This document shows positions 10,136 through 20,899 of a stretch of 64,000 bases of DNA, piece after piece. Below the pieces are notes generated by a model. That model searched no databases, had not been told where the DNA came from, and was given only the letters and a program-made list of their open reading frames with translations. Positions within the stretch are counted from its first letter, which is position 1, and the number at the start of each line of letters is the position of its first letter. The translations under genes were made by a program, and so were the position numbers. The stretch covers positions 109,994,183-110,058,182 of the forward strand of contig OY998180.1 of the NCBI GenBank assembly GCA_963921935.1, written 5' to 3'. The DNA is from Galeruca laticollis. Taxonomy: Eukaryota > Arthropoda > Insecta > Coleoptera > Chrysomelidae.

Positions 10136-12560
10136 TGCGGAAAAGTTAGTTTTAATCTTTAAAACCGTTTATTTTGTTATTGTATCAATTATTGGACACA
10201 TTTGGTAACCAAAGTGTTCATTAAACTGAAATGACTGTTTATCAGTTTACATATACGTTACACTTTGGCTCTTTCCCACTTATTTTCAAGATTTGAAGCA
10301 CTACACTCCTGAAAACATGGATTTCTGTCTTTTTTCTTTTGATGTGTGCTCGTTTCGGAAGTATTTCTTCGCTTATATCAGTTTGTTCATCTAGCCTAAG
10401 CTTTTTGGTTAATTTCTTCTTTAGTTTCGCAATTTTGCGCTTCATGCTTCGTTCTCGTATGCCTGTAGTATAATCTTGAATTTGTGAAAACCGTGGGCAT
10501 CATCAAGCAAGTTCATTACAAATCTGGTATCTGCTTTTGTTTTTTTTTGTAGTGAGAAAAATTTCACATACGTTCGTAACCTGCTCATTGCGAATAACGT
10601 TGTAGTTGAGGTAGCACCAAAAATCTTGTAGTTTTATGATTTGTTATTTCAGTTTTAAAAGAGTAGATGTAGTAAGAATTATTTCGTGGCGATGAGAGAA
10701 ATGTAGATATTTCATTTCAATTAGTATCAAATTTTGTCTGTAATATTTTTTACGACTTCTCATTAGGGTTAATTATAAAAAGAATCAGAATAACAGAAAT
10801 TGTAATGTTTTGGAAAATATCAAATATTGAATAATCCACAGCTCGTAAAAGAGACAGATATCGAATTAGAATGATTTACAGGGGGCAATTTTAACGTCTG
10901 TAATTATGTAGGGAACGGCAGAAGAAGCCCTTCTACTTGAGTTCTTGGTTTCTAGATGGAGACGCCCGTACAGAAGCGTCGAATTTCGGCGACGTCGCGA
11001 CGTTAGATTAATACAAAACAGTAGATTTGAGACAACAGAGGCGTCCTTGAAATTATTTTAAGAAGAACATTATTCAAATAACTATGTACTATCGCTAATC
11101 GCTAGTAATCTCCTTACTGCTTTAATTACTATCGGAAATATTTCCAAGAGCAAGCTCATTTTAAAAAAAAATTCATGCTCGAGAATATATTTCCAGGTAG
11201 TAATTCAAGAACGTGAGAGTTTCGGTAAAAAAATTTCACACCCAAGTTATATAACATTTTCCTTCAGAAAATTGAAACGCCTTCCTTGCATTTTAGTTAC
11301 ATGAAGTAATTAAAAATATATTAACAAAATCTTAAATAGTTTACTTTAATTTAAGTTCTGCTAGGTACTAAAGTATGCTAAAAATATGATTTTAGCAAAA
11401 TATTCCTGATAGAAACATTTATTATTTCATTTTGTAATTATATTGGGTTTCTATATCCAAGAAAGACCTTCCTAGGATTTTAGTTAAATGAAACGAATCT
11501 TTGTTTGTTAAAAATAATGTATATTACCTAGTTATCAATAAATCTGTGCGACTAAAGTGAACGGAAGCTTTATTTTTACAATTTTTGTTTGTTAGGTATT
11601 CACTAAAATTAATGAACATTTTTGTTTAAAATGACGATTTATCTTATGATACCCAGTACAGTTTTGACAGAAAAATTATCTGTATTAATATCACAAGAGA
11701 GTGAGAATAAATTAAAAATAATTTGACAAATTTTATAAAAACTTGTTCCCAGGCAATAAATACGAGAGCCCGAATGGCTCGAGTGGCTATTGCCAAATGG
11801 CAACAAGTTTGAGAAAAGGCCTGGAAAATTATTATCTAGTTTATCGAACTCTCGCGTAGTATTCGATTGATTATTTTTTGACGTTCCAATCAAAATTATT
11901 TAAATTAGCGTGCATTGAAATTTTTAACATGAAAAATACAATTATTAAAAATGTTGTGTCCTTGGGTGGAGGATTTTTCATTATCCAGATCCAATGAATT
12001 GGATAAGCTGTGTCCTGCTATTTTAATAATATCCTGCTCATTGATACCTGCCTCGGCAAGGAGAAACACTGCAGTCGATCGTGTGGAATGGTTGGTAATT
12101 TTTTTTTAATATCGAGTCAATTATCTCTGCAGATTATTTTAACCACTTATTCACCCCAATCGGCATATTTATGTATGATCCTGAATAATATGGTTTATCC
12201 CAAGCAATATTAACTATTAAAAAATAACCTGTCAGTTTTGATATTTGCATTTCGCTTGCTGAATAATTTCTTTAGCAATCGGACAGGACAAATATCAGGG
12301 TTCTCGGTATTTGGTATTAACCATCTAATGTCCGCACATCTTCGTGCTCCCCCTTGCACAGTTTTGAAAAATATATGGTATTCTTGTGGGGGTCAACCCC
12401 GCATTGTTCGTTCCATCTTCGAAACAATGCACTAAACAGAGAGAACCTTCTCTACCACGCCATGCCAGTTCATATGAAGCAATATGATAGATTTTTCAGT
12501 ATACAATCGAAGTTGTTGTTTGAGATTGGCTTCTCCAATCTGACGAAAACATTCCTTTAG
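10136..12560. other. unassigned AT-rich region
   Basis: On the minus strand at 10242-10445 there is a very basic, coiled-coil-like 67-residue frame (KRKIAKLKKKLTKKLR). It resembles the segment after the DNA-binding domain in THAP or pogo transposases, but this is too weak to name. At 11755-11820 there is an imperfect palindrome around CGAATGGCTCGAGTGGC. Nothing else was recognised. Confidence 0.35.
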
Positions 12561-12561
12561 A

Positions 12562-13862
12562 TAGGAGAAGGAGCCTGAAATTAATAAAGCGGAGCAGGAA
12601 ATTAATAACATAATCGAGAAGTTAACTCCCATTGAAAAGTACGCCATGAAGTTCATTGAAGCCTCTAAATCGCTGAATACCTTGCTGCCGCTGATAGAGA
12701 AATTGAAGAACAGAAGAGAGAATGGGAACAGAATAGATTCGCAGCGATGTGAGAAGAAGACGACATCCTCACAACGAGCTCGAGAATTAGAAGAAGAACG
12801 CGTCATCCTCATATAGACCAAACGATAGCGCTTATGTACGACACAAATATAATGTCCGAATCGGAACTACCTCCAATACATGTCAAACGAGAAGCGAAAA
12901 GAACTCGTTTAGAAGCAAGCCAGAAGGTCTTTAAAAATACCGATAAAAGAAAAATCTACGAAGGCACCAAAATTCGTATTTCACTCACTAGTTTAAAAAT
13001 GAAATGCAATTTAAAACTCCAAAATTATCGCTTTACCCGTACCTGGAAAACAAAACGTTCAAAAACCCCTGCAAGAACAACCTTTGCTTCACGAATGAAC
13101 TATTCACGAGGAAATGGTCATACAAAACTTCCAAGGTCTTCCGTTAAATGTAATTGTCACCAATTTAGGACATACTCTAAATTAGGATTTCGTAGCGGAT
13201 TACGTGAATACGGTATCTATAACATATCGTACTCCTAAACAATGTCGTCAAAGATACGAAAATCACTTGATGCAAAGAGAAGAAGGTTAACAAGTAAACT
13301 TGGATAACATAAAAAAGGTGAAAGACAAATCGGCAGCAACAATCCATAGATATCCATTACTTTCAGAATCCAACAGATGTGTGAAAACATCTAAGTTATA
13401 TACACATGACAATAATTCCGCTTTTAGTCAGATTTTGGCGAATATATTCGATGGACAGAAATGAGTCTCTGATAAGAAAACTCCCGCTACTAAAAGCCTT
13501 GTGAATAATCCGTTGGTGAACAAGACGAAACACAATCTGATTTTAAACGAGTGTGGAATTGATATCGAACATCCCGTTTTGCCTGTAGAAGTAGCAGTAA
13601 GGAGAGTTGAAAGAATCGCCAAAGAGAAAAAGAATATGACCGCTGAACAGCATCAAGAACTTGCGGCATGTCTACTAATGATGAAGAACATGATGGCTGC
13701 TAATCAATAAGCAAACATAGCTGATGCTTCATCAATTATTACTCCAGGGACATCTACTGGAACCCATGTAGCACCAACAGTTCCTCAGATGGTGGTGATA
13801 CAAACTACAGCAATTGTTGCCTCTACAGCTGCTAGTCTTAACACGCTTGTTACTCCTCAAAT
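12562..13862 (+). pseudogene. dom: domino/EP400-SRCAP-type fragment, intron-less and broken
   Basis: Pieces in several frames match the part of Domino-type Swi2/Snf2 remodellers from the region upstream of the SANT domain to just past it. In order: LTPIEKYAMKFIEAS and EEQKREWEQNRFAAM (about 12571-12750), SESELPPIHVKREAKRTR (about 12855-12910), QGLPLNVIVTNLGHTLN and TYRTPKQCRQRYE of the SANT/Myb repeat (about 13130-13265), then PVEVAVRRVERIAKEKKN and a Gln/Thr/Ala-rich stretch ending near 13862. There are several stops and frameshifts. No introns are evident across 1.3 kb that should span several exons, which suggests a processed (retro-copied) fragment. No poly-A tail is visible, and the ATPase domain is absent. 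The family call rests on remembered conserved motifs. Confidence 0.7.
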
Positions 13863-14285
13863 ATGATGTAATTTCTTCTGAAAACCAGACGATTCGTTTT
13901 GGTCGTACAGTTTTATCATGTTCAAGATTTCTTCTTTGCTGAAACTTGCAGAACTCTGTTTCCTTTTTTCAGGCTCTTTTTGTAATAACTTACGGTTGGT
14001 GTTTTTAGCATCTCTGGCGGATTCGAGTTCGATATCATTGAATGGGTCGAATCTGCTATTAAATTTGTCGTAGTTCATATCTTGCATTAATTTTGCGGTT
14101 TTTTTCCACATTGTCTTGATCACAGTTTCATTATAGTCTTCTCCATTCTGTTTCTTCATATTGAACCCATAGTCCTCCAAAATAACGGCTAGTTTTGTTG
14201 TTGATATATTTTCTTCTAATTTATAGCCCCTCTCATCGCAAAAATAAATAATGGGAATTGTTTCCAAATCGATGCGCTGCTTATT
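13863..14285 (-). pseudogene. possible tyrosine-recombinase (Crypton-like) N-terminal fragment
   Basis: A 136-residue minus-strand frame (14267 to about 13860) has a helical, charged sequence with TKLAVILEDYGF, VIKTMWKKTAKLMQ and ARDAKNTNRKLLQ. Its organisation recalls the core-binding region of Crypton-type recombinase proteins. No catalytic Arg-His-Arg-Tyr region is present. The frame ends exactly where the domino-like pseudogene ends, so it is truncated at that junction. The assignment is tentative; a Myb/SANT-like element protein is an alternative. Confidence 0.3.
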
Positions 14286-15414
14286 ATGGCAATCTTACAT
14301 GCACTTTCAATGATTATATTAGAGATTACATACTGTTTTTATAAGAAAACGTATCAAGTATTCGCCAACGACGCCATCTCCAGTTTTAAATGCTGCCCGA
14401 TGACAATTAATTGTAAATCATTCATCATCAAACGACATTTAGATGGTGATTGTTGTGAAAATTTATTTCTAACCTCAAAATACTCTGGTTGCGCTCATGT
14501 GCTGATGGTTCAACTTTTCCTCCCTATATATATAGTCGGAAATGACTTGAAAGTTGATTTATTTAAGGGTTTAGACGACGCTTTTTGTATTTTTTTGCCA
14601 CTCATAAATTTTCCGGTGACATAGGCTTTGCTAACATTTAAGCAAAAAGATATTTATCGAGAGGCGAAGATGAATCTCTTATTTTTCGGATATCCTTGAA
14701 GAATATAAAAAATTCAGGGCGCAGAGTTGAATTATTACTTTGTTTTCGAATGGAAACTATATGTGGCGAACCAAATATTTTTTTTTTGGATAAAAGTGAA
14801 TACATACACAAATGCAGTGATGATATATATTATTTTTCCTCAATTAAAATGAAGTAATAAAACAAACAAAAATTGCAAGATAAAGGTTAGTAGTTTCGAT
14901 TTTATGTACACTAATAGTTACGTCAATAATGCTTTTTTCTCGAAAGTCCTAAGAAACAGCTCCGGTTTTGATTATTTTTTTTTAGTTTTATTATTTGTTA
15001 TATTATTCAAAATCATAAACCTTTGGAGCTGGGACGAAGTGATTTATATCGTTTAAACAATATCTATGATATTAATATAATTTTCGACCATATTCATTGG
15101 AAACTTGGACAAAAAAATATTTATAATATGTATTCATATTACTATTGAAAATACTTGAATATATTAATATGCAAACAATTGTTTGAAAGTTGGATTTACA
15201 GACGCTACGGTGTACTGGTTCAAGTGGTCGACAACTTTTTATCGAACTCTGCCAATTTCATATTTGACAATAATATTATATTTTCAAAAATTTTACTCTA
15301 AACATAGTTGGTTTTGGAACGTAAAAATCATGTCTATTAATTACCTATTTCGGTTTTGTACATAGCACATGGGCGGCGCAGTGGGTTTTACTTAAATATG
15401 CTATATTTAATTTA
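14286..15414. other. unassigned region
   Basis: AT-rich with only short frames lacking motifs. No shared repeat was found elsewhere in the window. Confidence 0.4.
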
Positions 15415-15945
15415 AAATTCAAAAAAATACGGGCCGATAACATACTCGCCCACAATCCCTCCCCAAACTTTAACACTCCTTCGACCTTCGATGTTGGCGA
15501 TCAACAGTACGGAATAAATGTTTGTTTGCTGTATGGTAATATTGGAAATTATGTCTATTTACTGACCCATTATTGTTGAAAGTAGATTCATCTGGAAACA
15601 ATACATAATTAAAAAAATCAGGATCTCCTCCAACTTTATCCAAAGTTCATAAACAAAAATTTAATCGTTTATCATAATCCTGTTCTGTCAAATGCTGTTG
15701 TAGTTGAATATGATACGGATGGTAGCGGTTTTTCTCAAGTATTCTACACACATACATTTGACTGATACCTAATTCATTTAAAACATTTCTAGTTCTGGTA
15801 TTAGGATTTTCCGTAACTGACAGCAGTACATCAAATTCGTTGGCGTTGTCACCAGTAATTGGTTTAGTTTCATTCACTTTCTCATATGCAACGTTGCCAG
15901 TATCACGGATTCTATTGAGTCGTTTTTCAAAGACTTCCTTTCCTT
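15415..15945 (-). pseudogene. Tc1/mariner-type (DDE_3) transposase fragment
   Basis: The minus strand reads from about 15945: FEKRLNRIRDTGNV, then the helix-turn-helix NELGISQMYVCRILEKN, HPYHIQLQQHL, and past an in-frame TGA near 15647 the first catalytic block FPDESTFNNNGSVNRHN. After a frameshift it ends with GGIVGEYVIGPYFFEF. The second and third catalytic residues are missing. This layout matches a family of insect IS630-Tc1-mariner transposases with an N-terminal domain of unknown function. It is dead and truncated at its 3' end. Confidence 0.75.
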
Positions 15946-16584
15946 TATTGGATGAGCTCAGAGAGCATAAGCTCTAGATTTTCTAAACATTCCCCAAATG
16001 CAAAGTATCATGTCGACTCTTTGTAGTGGTTACTTAGTAAGTGTCCCTCGTATAGACTACTTTAACCATAAAACCATTTATCTTGGAGAAACACTTACCT
16101 CGTAACCATTCTTTAAGGGTTGAATAAGTAACATTATTTAAAAACTCACTGGAATAAATATATTAAGAATTATTAACAGTAATTATAACTACACGATACA
16201 TACATTTGTACCATTCAAAATAATAACAATGAATCACCACGAAAGTGGTGCATTTATAGGAAGCATGCAATCTCACGAGTCAGTTACTCGTAGGTATGAC
16301 CTTCCGCATATGTGAATGCGATATTTACATTTAATAGAAACGTACTCTTCGTATGTTCGCCCGACCTTAATCAGATCGATGCCCGCTATTAACATTGAAA
16401 CTATTATTTACAAAATTTAATCTCTTTTCCCTATGATAATGTCTTTTTTTACGATACCGTCTTTTCGGGATCATCACATCTTTCGTTTAACGGGTACTGC
16501 TTCATTTTTAGTAGTATTTAAATTTCAAACTAATACAGGATTGTTCAGCTAATTAACAGATAAGTGTTATGAAATGACATGAAG
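15946..16584. other. unassigned spacer
   Basis: No coding or repeat homology recognised between the mariner-type fragment and the Penelope-like block. Confidence 0.4.
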
Positions 16585-16789
16585 TTACTAACTAGATTAC
16601 GTAGGTGACAAAAACTTGTAACTGATAAAATAATTTCACAAATAATAAAATCTAAAATATACAAGGGATATTCAAGAAGTGGATATTATTATTATAAAAA
16701 ATTATAATATATTTGGCTTAGACTTCTGATATATTGTTTATAGTTCACTCTATTGTTCTCTTTTTTTATATGTATTATTTCTTTTATTG

Positions 16790-18785
16790 TTAGTTTTTTG
16801 TAATTAGAATCTTGGTTTATTATTTTAGTATTATTGAAGCCACATTTATATTTTTCATTGTTCTCATGTTTATGAAGCGCAGTGGAGGCGTTTTTGTATA
16901 TTTATGGCCATTAAGTCTATTTTCAAGATGTTGGCTTGTCATACCTAAATATTTTTTGGGACAGTCTAAACATGGTACAGAATATATGATGTTAGATTTT
17001 TTTAAGCTTTTATTTGACTTTTTAACTTGGAGAACAATGGTGATAAAGTATTTTGTGCCCTATGACAAACTTTTATATTATGTTTAGATAATATATAGTT
17101 TAGTTTTTCTGAGAGTTGATTTGTGTATGACGTTGCGATGTATGTAAGGGGAGCTAGTGTATTGGTTTGTGTTGATTGGATTTGACTATTGTAAAATTTA
17201 TGTGTGCGTTGTTTAATAACTCTGTCTTGTTTGAAAGGATAGTGATTGTTTTGTAATATTGTTTTTGTTTGGACGATATTCAGGTGTCATAAGTGTAATG
17301 GCTCTATCTACTAATCCTATGATTACGCTGTTTTTTTGGGAATTAGGATGATGGGAGTGGTAATTTAAGTAGCGACCTGATGATGTTTCTTTAATAAAAT
17401 GTTTTATTGTAATTTTATTATCTCTAGTTTTAATAAGAGCCGTGTCCAGAAAATTTATGGTATGGTTTTATTCTATTTATATTGTGAATTGAAGCTTTGG
17501 ATGAAAATTATTGAAAGCAGTCACTATATGATTTATTTGATTGGATGGAAAGGCAGCTAAGCAAACATCAACGTATCTTTTAAAACATAATATATTCAAA
17601 TTTATTTGAGTAAGCACATTTTCTTCAAGGTATACGATTACGATTTGTGCATGAGTTGATGAAATTGGTGAACCCATGGTGCACCCATTGAGTTGTTTAA
17701 AAAAAGTATCTTGAAAAAAATTTTTGTTTTGGATTAGCATTATTCCTTCTATGAATTCTTCATATGTGAGAGTTTTGTGTTCTTTTAATGATCTCGATTT
17801 ATGTTTTAATATATGGGTTATTAGTTCGTTTGGAATGTACATTGAGACTAGGTCTAGAGAAATAGTGCATAATTTTTTGGTATTTGAACAGTGACAAAAT
17901 GTTTAAGTGTAAACAAATCTTTTATATAGGATTCATTCTTGTTGATTATTTGTGAGAGACAGTTTGACAAATATTTAGACAGTGTGGGGGATTGAACATA
18001 AGAAACTATTGGCCGTAATGGTATGTCAGGTTTATGTATTTTATTGTTGGTTTTACTTTCGTAATGACGACGTTTAGTTTAGTGGTTAGTGATAACATTA
18101 ACTGCTTCGGCTCTAATAATGTTTTGTGTTTGTTCAGGTTGATTTGCAATCGCGGTTTCAATGCATGCAATATACCCTGTGCAAGGTATTGTATGGAATC
18201 GCAAAATTTGTACCCAACGCCAACACATCTGCTATATCGGCAGGTATATCTGTATTTGATAGATTTTGAATACATTTTGTTGTGTCAATTTCAATATTCT
18301 TACATGTGGTTTTTGTAATTAAATTATTAAGTTTGTTTTTATATTTTTCCTTAACTTTATTAAACTGTTTTTCATATTTATCTTTCTCCAATTTTAAAAA
18401 TTGTTCAAGGATATTGTCAGGAATAATATTAATTATTTTATTAGTTTCATTTGTAATTAAATAATTCAGTAGTTTTATGTTTTGTATTGTCTCAGAAATA
18501 CTTAAACTTATAATTTTTAATTTAATGTTATTTATAATATTGTTAAATTTTGTTTCTAAGGCACGTACCTGTTACATTTATGTGAGACACGTTAAAATTT
18601 GAAAAGTTCAGTTGGATGTTGTTGTCCTTGCATCGCAATATAAATATACTCCAATTTCGTTGGTTAGCAAGTTTCTGATATGATCTGGCTATCGTTTTCA
18701 TTGCTGTTACAACGGTTGCCATATTATTGCTGAATATTTTCGTAAAATGACATGATGGAGTGTTTTTCCAATCAAGCCCTTGCAA
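16790..18785 (-). pseudogene. Penelope-like RT/GIY-YIG protein, left copy
   Basis: Read on the minus strand. The N-terminal helical region (18785-18543, NWSIFILRCKDNN) is followed by NLSNTDIPADIADVLALGTNFA (18391-18158). Then come RT motifs: KPDIPLRPIVSYV and LVSMYIPNELITH, then CTMGSPISSTHAQ and the active-site block RYVDVCLAAF (17842-17477), where the usual second Asp of YxDD is replaced. The 3' end encodes the GIY-YIG nuclease block CLDCPKKYLGMTSQH near 16970-16890 with ENRLNGHKYTK. Several frameshifts and stops separate these parts. The order of domains matches Penelope-like elements that carry an endonuclease. Confidence 0.85.
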
Positions 18786-18814
18786 ATTATAAAGTATATG
18801 TTTTTCTTTAACCT

Positions 18815-18930
18815 TGTATGTAAACTTTTTTCATTTTTCTTGGGCATCAGGTTAACAATAAATTCTATATCAATTTATATTTTTATTTGACGTTTGGCTC
18901 CTTAGTTCGGAGCATTTAAATTTTTTTTTA
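18815..18930 (-). repeat. Penelope pLTR-type segment, inner copy
   Basis: Its reverse complement matches 20745-20845: a CTCCGAACTAAGGAG stem-loop, then AAATAAAAATATAAATTGAT and TTAACCTGATGCCCAAG. It precedes the left copy in that copy's own sense, as expected for the pseudo-LTR of Penelope-like elements. Here the base after GGAGC is C where the outer copy has G (GGAGCCAAAC versus GGAGCGAAAC). Confidence 0.65.
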
Positions 18931-18944
18931 ATTTAGATGTTGTT

Positions 18945-20470
18945 GAACAATACACCAAGAATTTACGGTTTACCTAAATTACATAAACCTATTCTATAAT
19001 ATAAAAGATTCGTTTACACTTACACATTTTTTAGACACTGTTGAAATACCAAACAATTATAGTATTGTTTCTCTAGACGTAGTCTCAATGTACACCATCA
19101 TACCAAACGAACTAATAACCCATATATTAAAACAGAAATCGAGATCATTAAATTAAAAGAACACAAAACTCTCACATATGAAGAATTCATAGAAGGAATA
19201 ATGCTAATCCAAAACAAAATTTTTTTTCAATATACTTTTTTTTAAACAACTCATTGGGTGCACTATGGGTTCACCAATTTCATCAACTCACGCACAAATT
19301 GTAATCGTATACCTTGAAGAAAATGTGCTTACTCAAATAAATTTGAATATATTATGTTTTAAAAGATACGTTGATGTTTGCTTAGCTGCCTTTCCATCCA
19401 ATCAAATAAATCATATAGTGACTGCTTTCAATAATTTTCATCCAAAGCTTCAGTTCACAATAGAAACAGAACAAAACAATACCATATATTTTCTGGACAT
19501 GACACTTATTAAAACTAGAGATAATAAAATTACAACAAAACATTTTATTAAAGAAACATCATCAGGTCGCTACTTAAATTACCACTCCCATCATCCTAAT
19601 TCCCAAAAAAACAGCGTAGTCATAGGATTAGTAGATAGAGCCATTACACTTATAACACCTGAATATCGTCCAGAAATTTTATATGAAATAAAAACAATTT
19701 TACAAAATAATCAATATCCTTTCAAACATATTGACAGAATTATTAAACAACGCACACATAAATTTTACAATAGTTAAATCCAATCAACACAAACCAATAC
19801 ACTAGCTCCTCATACATACATCGCAATGCCATACACAAATCAACTCTCAGAAAAAATAAACTATATATTATCTAAACATAATATAAAAGTTTGTCATAGG
19901 GTACCAAATACTCTATCACCATTGTTATCCAAGTTAAAAAGTCAAATAAAAGCTTCAAAACAATCTAACATATCATATATTCTATACCATGTTTAGACTG
20001 TCCCAAGAAATATATAGGTATGACAAGCCAACATCTTCATAAACATCAGAAAAATGAAAAATATAAATTTGCCTTTAATAATACTTACTAAAATAGTATA
20101 CCAAGATTCCAATTACAAAAAACTAACAAAAGAAATGATACATATAAAAAAGAGAACAATACAGTGAACGATAACATAGCATAAAAGTTTGTCATAAAGC
20201 ACAAAATACTCTATCACCATTGTTCTATAAGTTAAAAAGTCAAATAAAATCTTCAAAACATTCTAACATCATATATTCTATACCATGTTTAGACTGTCAT
20301 AAAAAAATATATAGGTATGACAACCCAGCATCTTGAAAATAGACTTAATGGCCATAAATATACAAAAAACGCCTCCACTGCGCTTCATAAATATGACAAA
20401 AATTAGAAGCATAAATTTGACTTTAATAATACTAAAATAATAAACCAAGATTCTAATTACAAAAAACTAA
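18945..20470 (+). pseudogene. Penelope-like RT/GIY-YIG protein, right copy
   Basis: It starts with PRIYGLPKLHKP (about 18957-18990), then jumps past the RT segment that contains LRPIVSY in the left copy and resumes at SLDVVSMYT. The longest open part (19265-19777) includes MGSPISSTHAQ, RYVDVCLAAF, FLDMTLIKTRDN and DRIIKQRTHKF. Frame-shifted GIY-YIG sequence follows (CLDCPKKYIGMTSQH, about 19990) and is repeated in tandem near 20290-20390. As in the left copy, the YxDD box lacks its second Asp. The protein is not functional. Confidence 0.85.
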
Positions 20471-20744
20471 CAATAAAAGAAATGATACATATAAAAAAAG
20501 AGAACAATACAGTGAACGATAAACAAGATATCAGAAGTCTAAGCCAAATATATTATAATTTTTTATAATAATAATATCAACTTGTTGAATATTCCTAGTA
20601 TATTGAAAGACGTTGTTTCTAAGGCAGGTATTTTTGATTTTATTATTTGTGAAATTATTTTATCAGTTAGTAGTTTTTGTCGTCTCTGTGTTTGTATATT
20701 TAATTTTAACGTTCAATTTATTGTTTAACATCTAGATTAAAATT

Positions 20745-20845
20745 TTTTGAGAATGCTCCGAACTAAGGAGCGAAACATTAAATAAAAATATAAATTGATG
20801 TAGAATTTATTGTTAACCTGATGCCCAAGAAAAATGAAAAAAGTT

Positions 20846-20848
<3 letters not shown>
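20745..20848 (+). repeat. Penelope pLTR-type segment, outer copy, with possible degenerate hammerhead
   Basis: Contains GCTCC-GAACTAA-GGAGC directly followed by GAAAC, which looks like stem-loop II plus the GAAAC box of a type I hammerhead ribozyme. The seven bases before the stem (TTGAGAA plus one T) only partly match the CUGANGA box. Penelope-like pLTRs are known to carry hammerhead motifs. The catalytic state cannot be judged by eye and is probably degenerate. Confidence 0.5.
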
Positions 20849-20891
<43 letters not shown>

Positions 20892-20899
20892 TATATACA
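20849..20899 (+). repeat. (AT)n microsatellite
   Basis: An almost uninterrupted AT dinucleotide run directly after the Penelope pLTR end. Confidence 0.95.

Larger units (their letters stand above)
16585..20848. mobile_element. two Penelope-like retroelements arranged head to head
   Basis: A minus-strand copy (about 16585-18930) and a plus-strand copy (about 18930-20848) share the same RT and GIY-YIG coding sequence, so the block is a large imperfect inverted repeat. The right copy lacks the N-terminal part and part of the RT fingers. Its 3' region contains a second, tandem copy of the GIY-YIG segment (about 19880-20160 and 20185-20520). Penelope elements are known for such partial tandem and inverted arrangements. 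The block ends in an (AT)n run at 20849. Confidence 0.85.

Noticed and set aside
10242..10445. Basic 67-residue minus-strand frame as a THAP/pogo linker
   Set aside because: Composition alone (Lys/Arg-rich helix) is not enough and no neighbouring domain was found.
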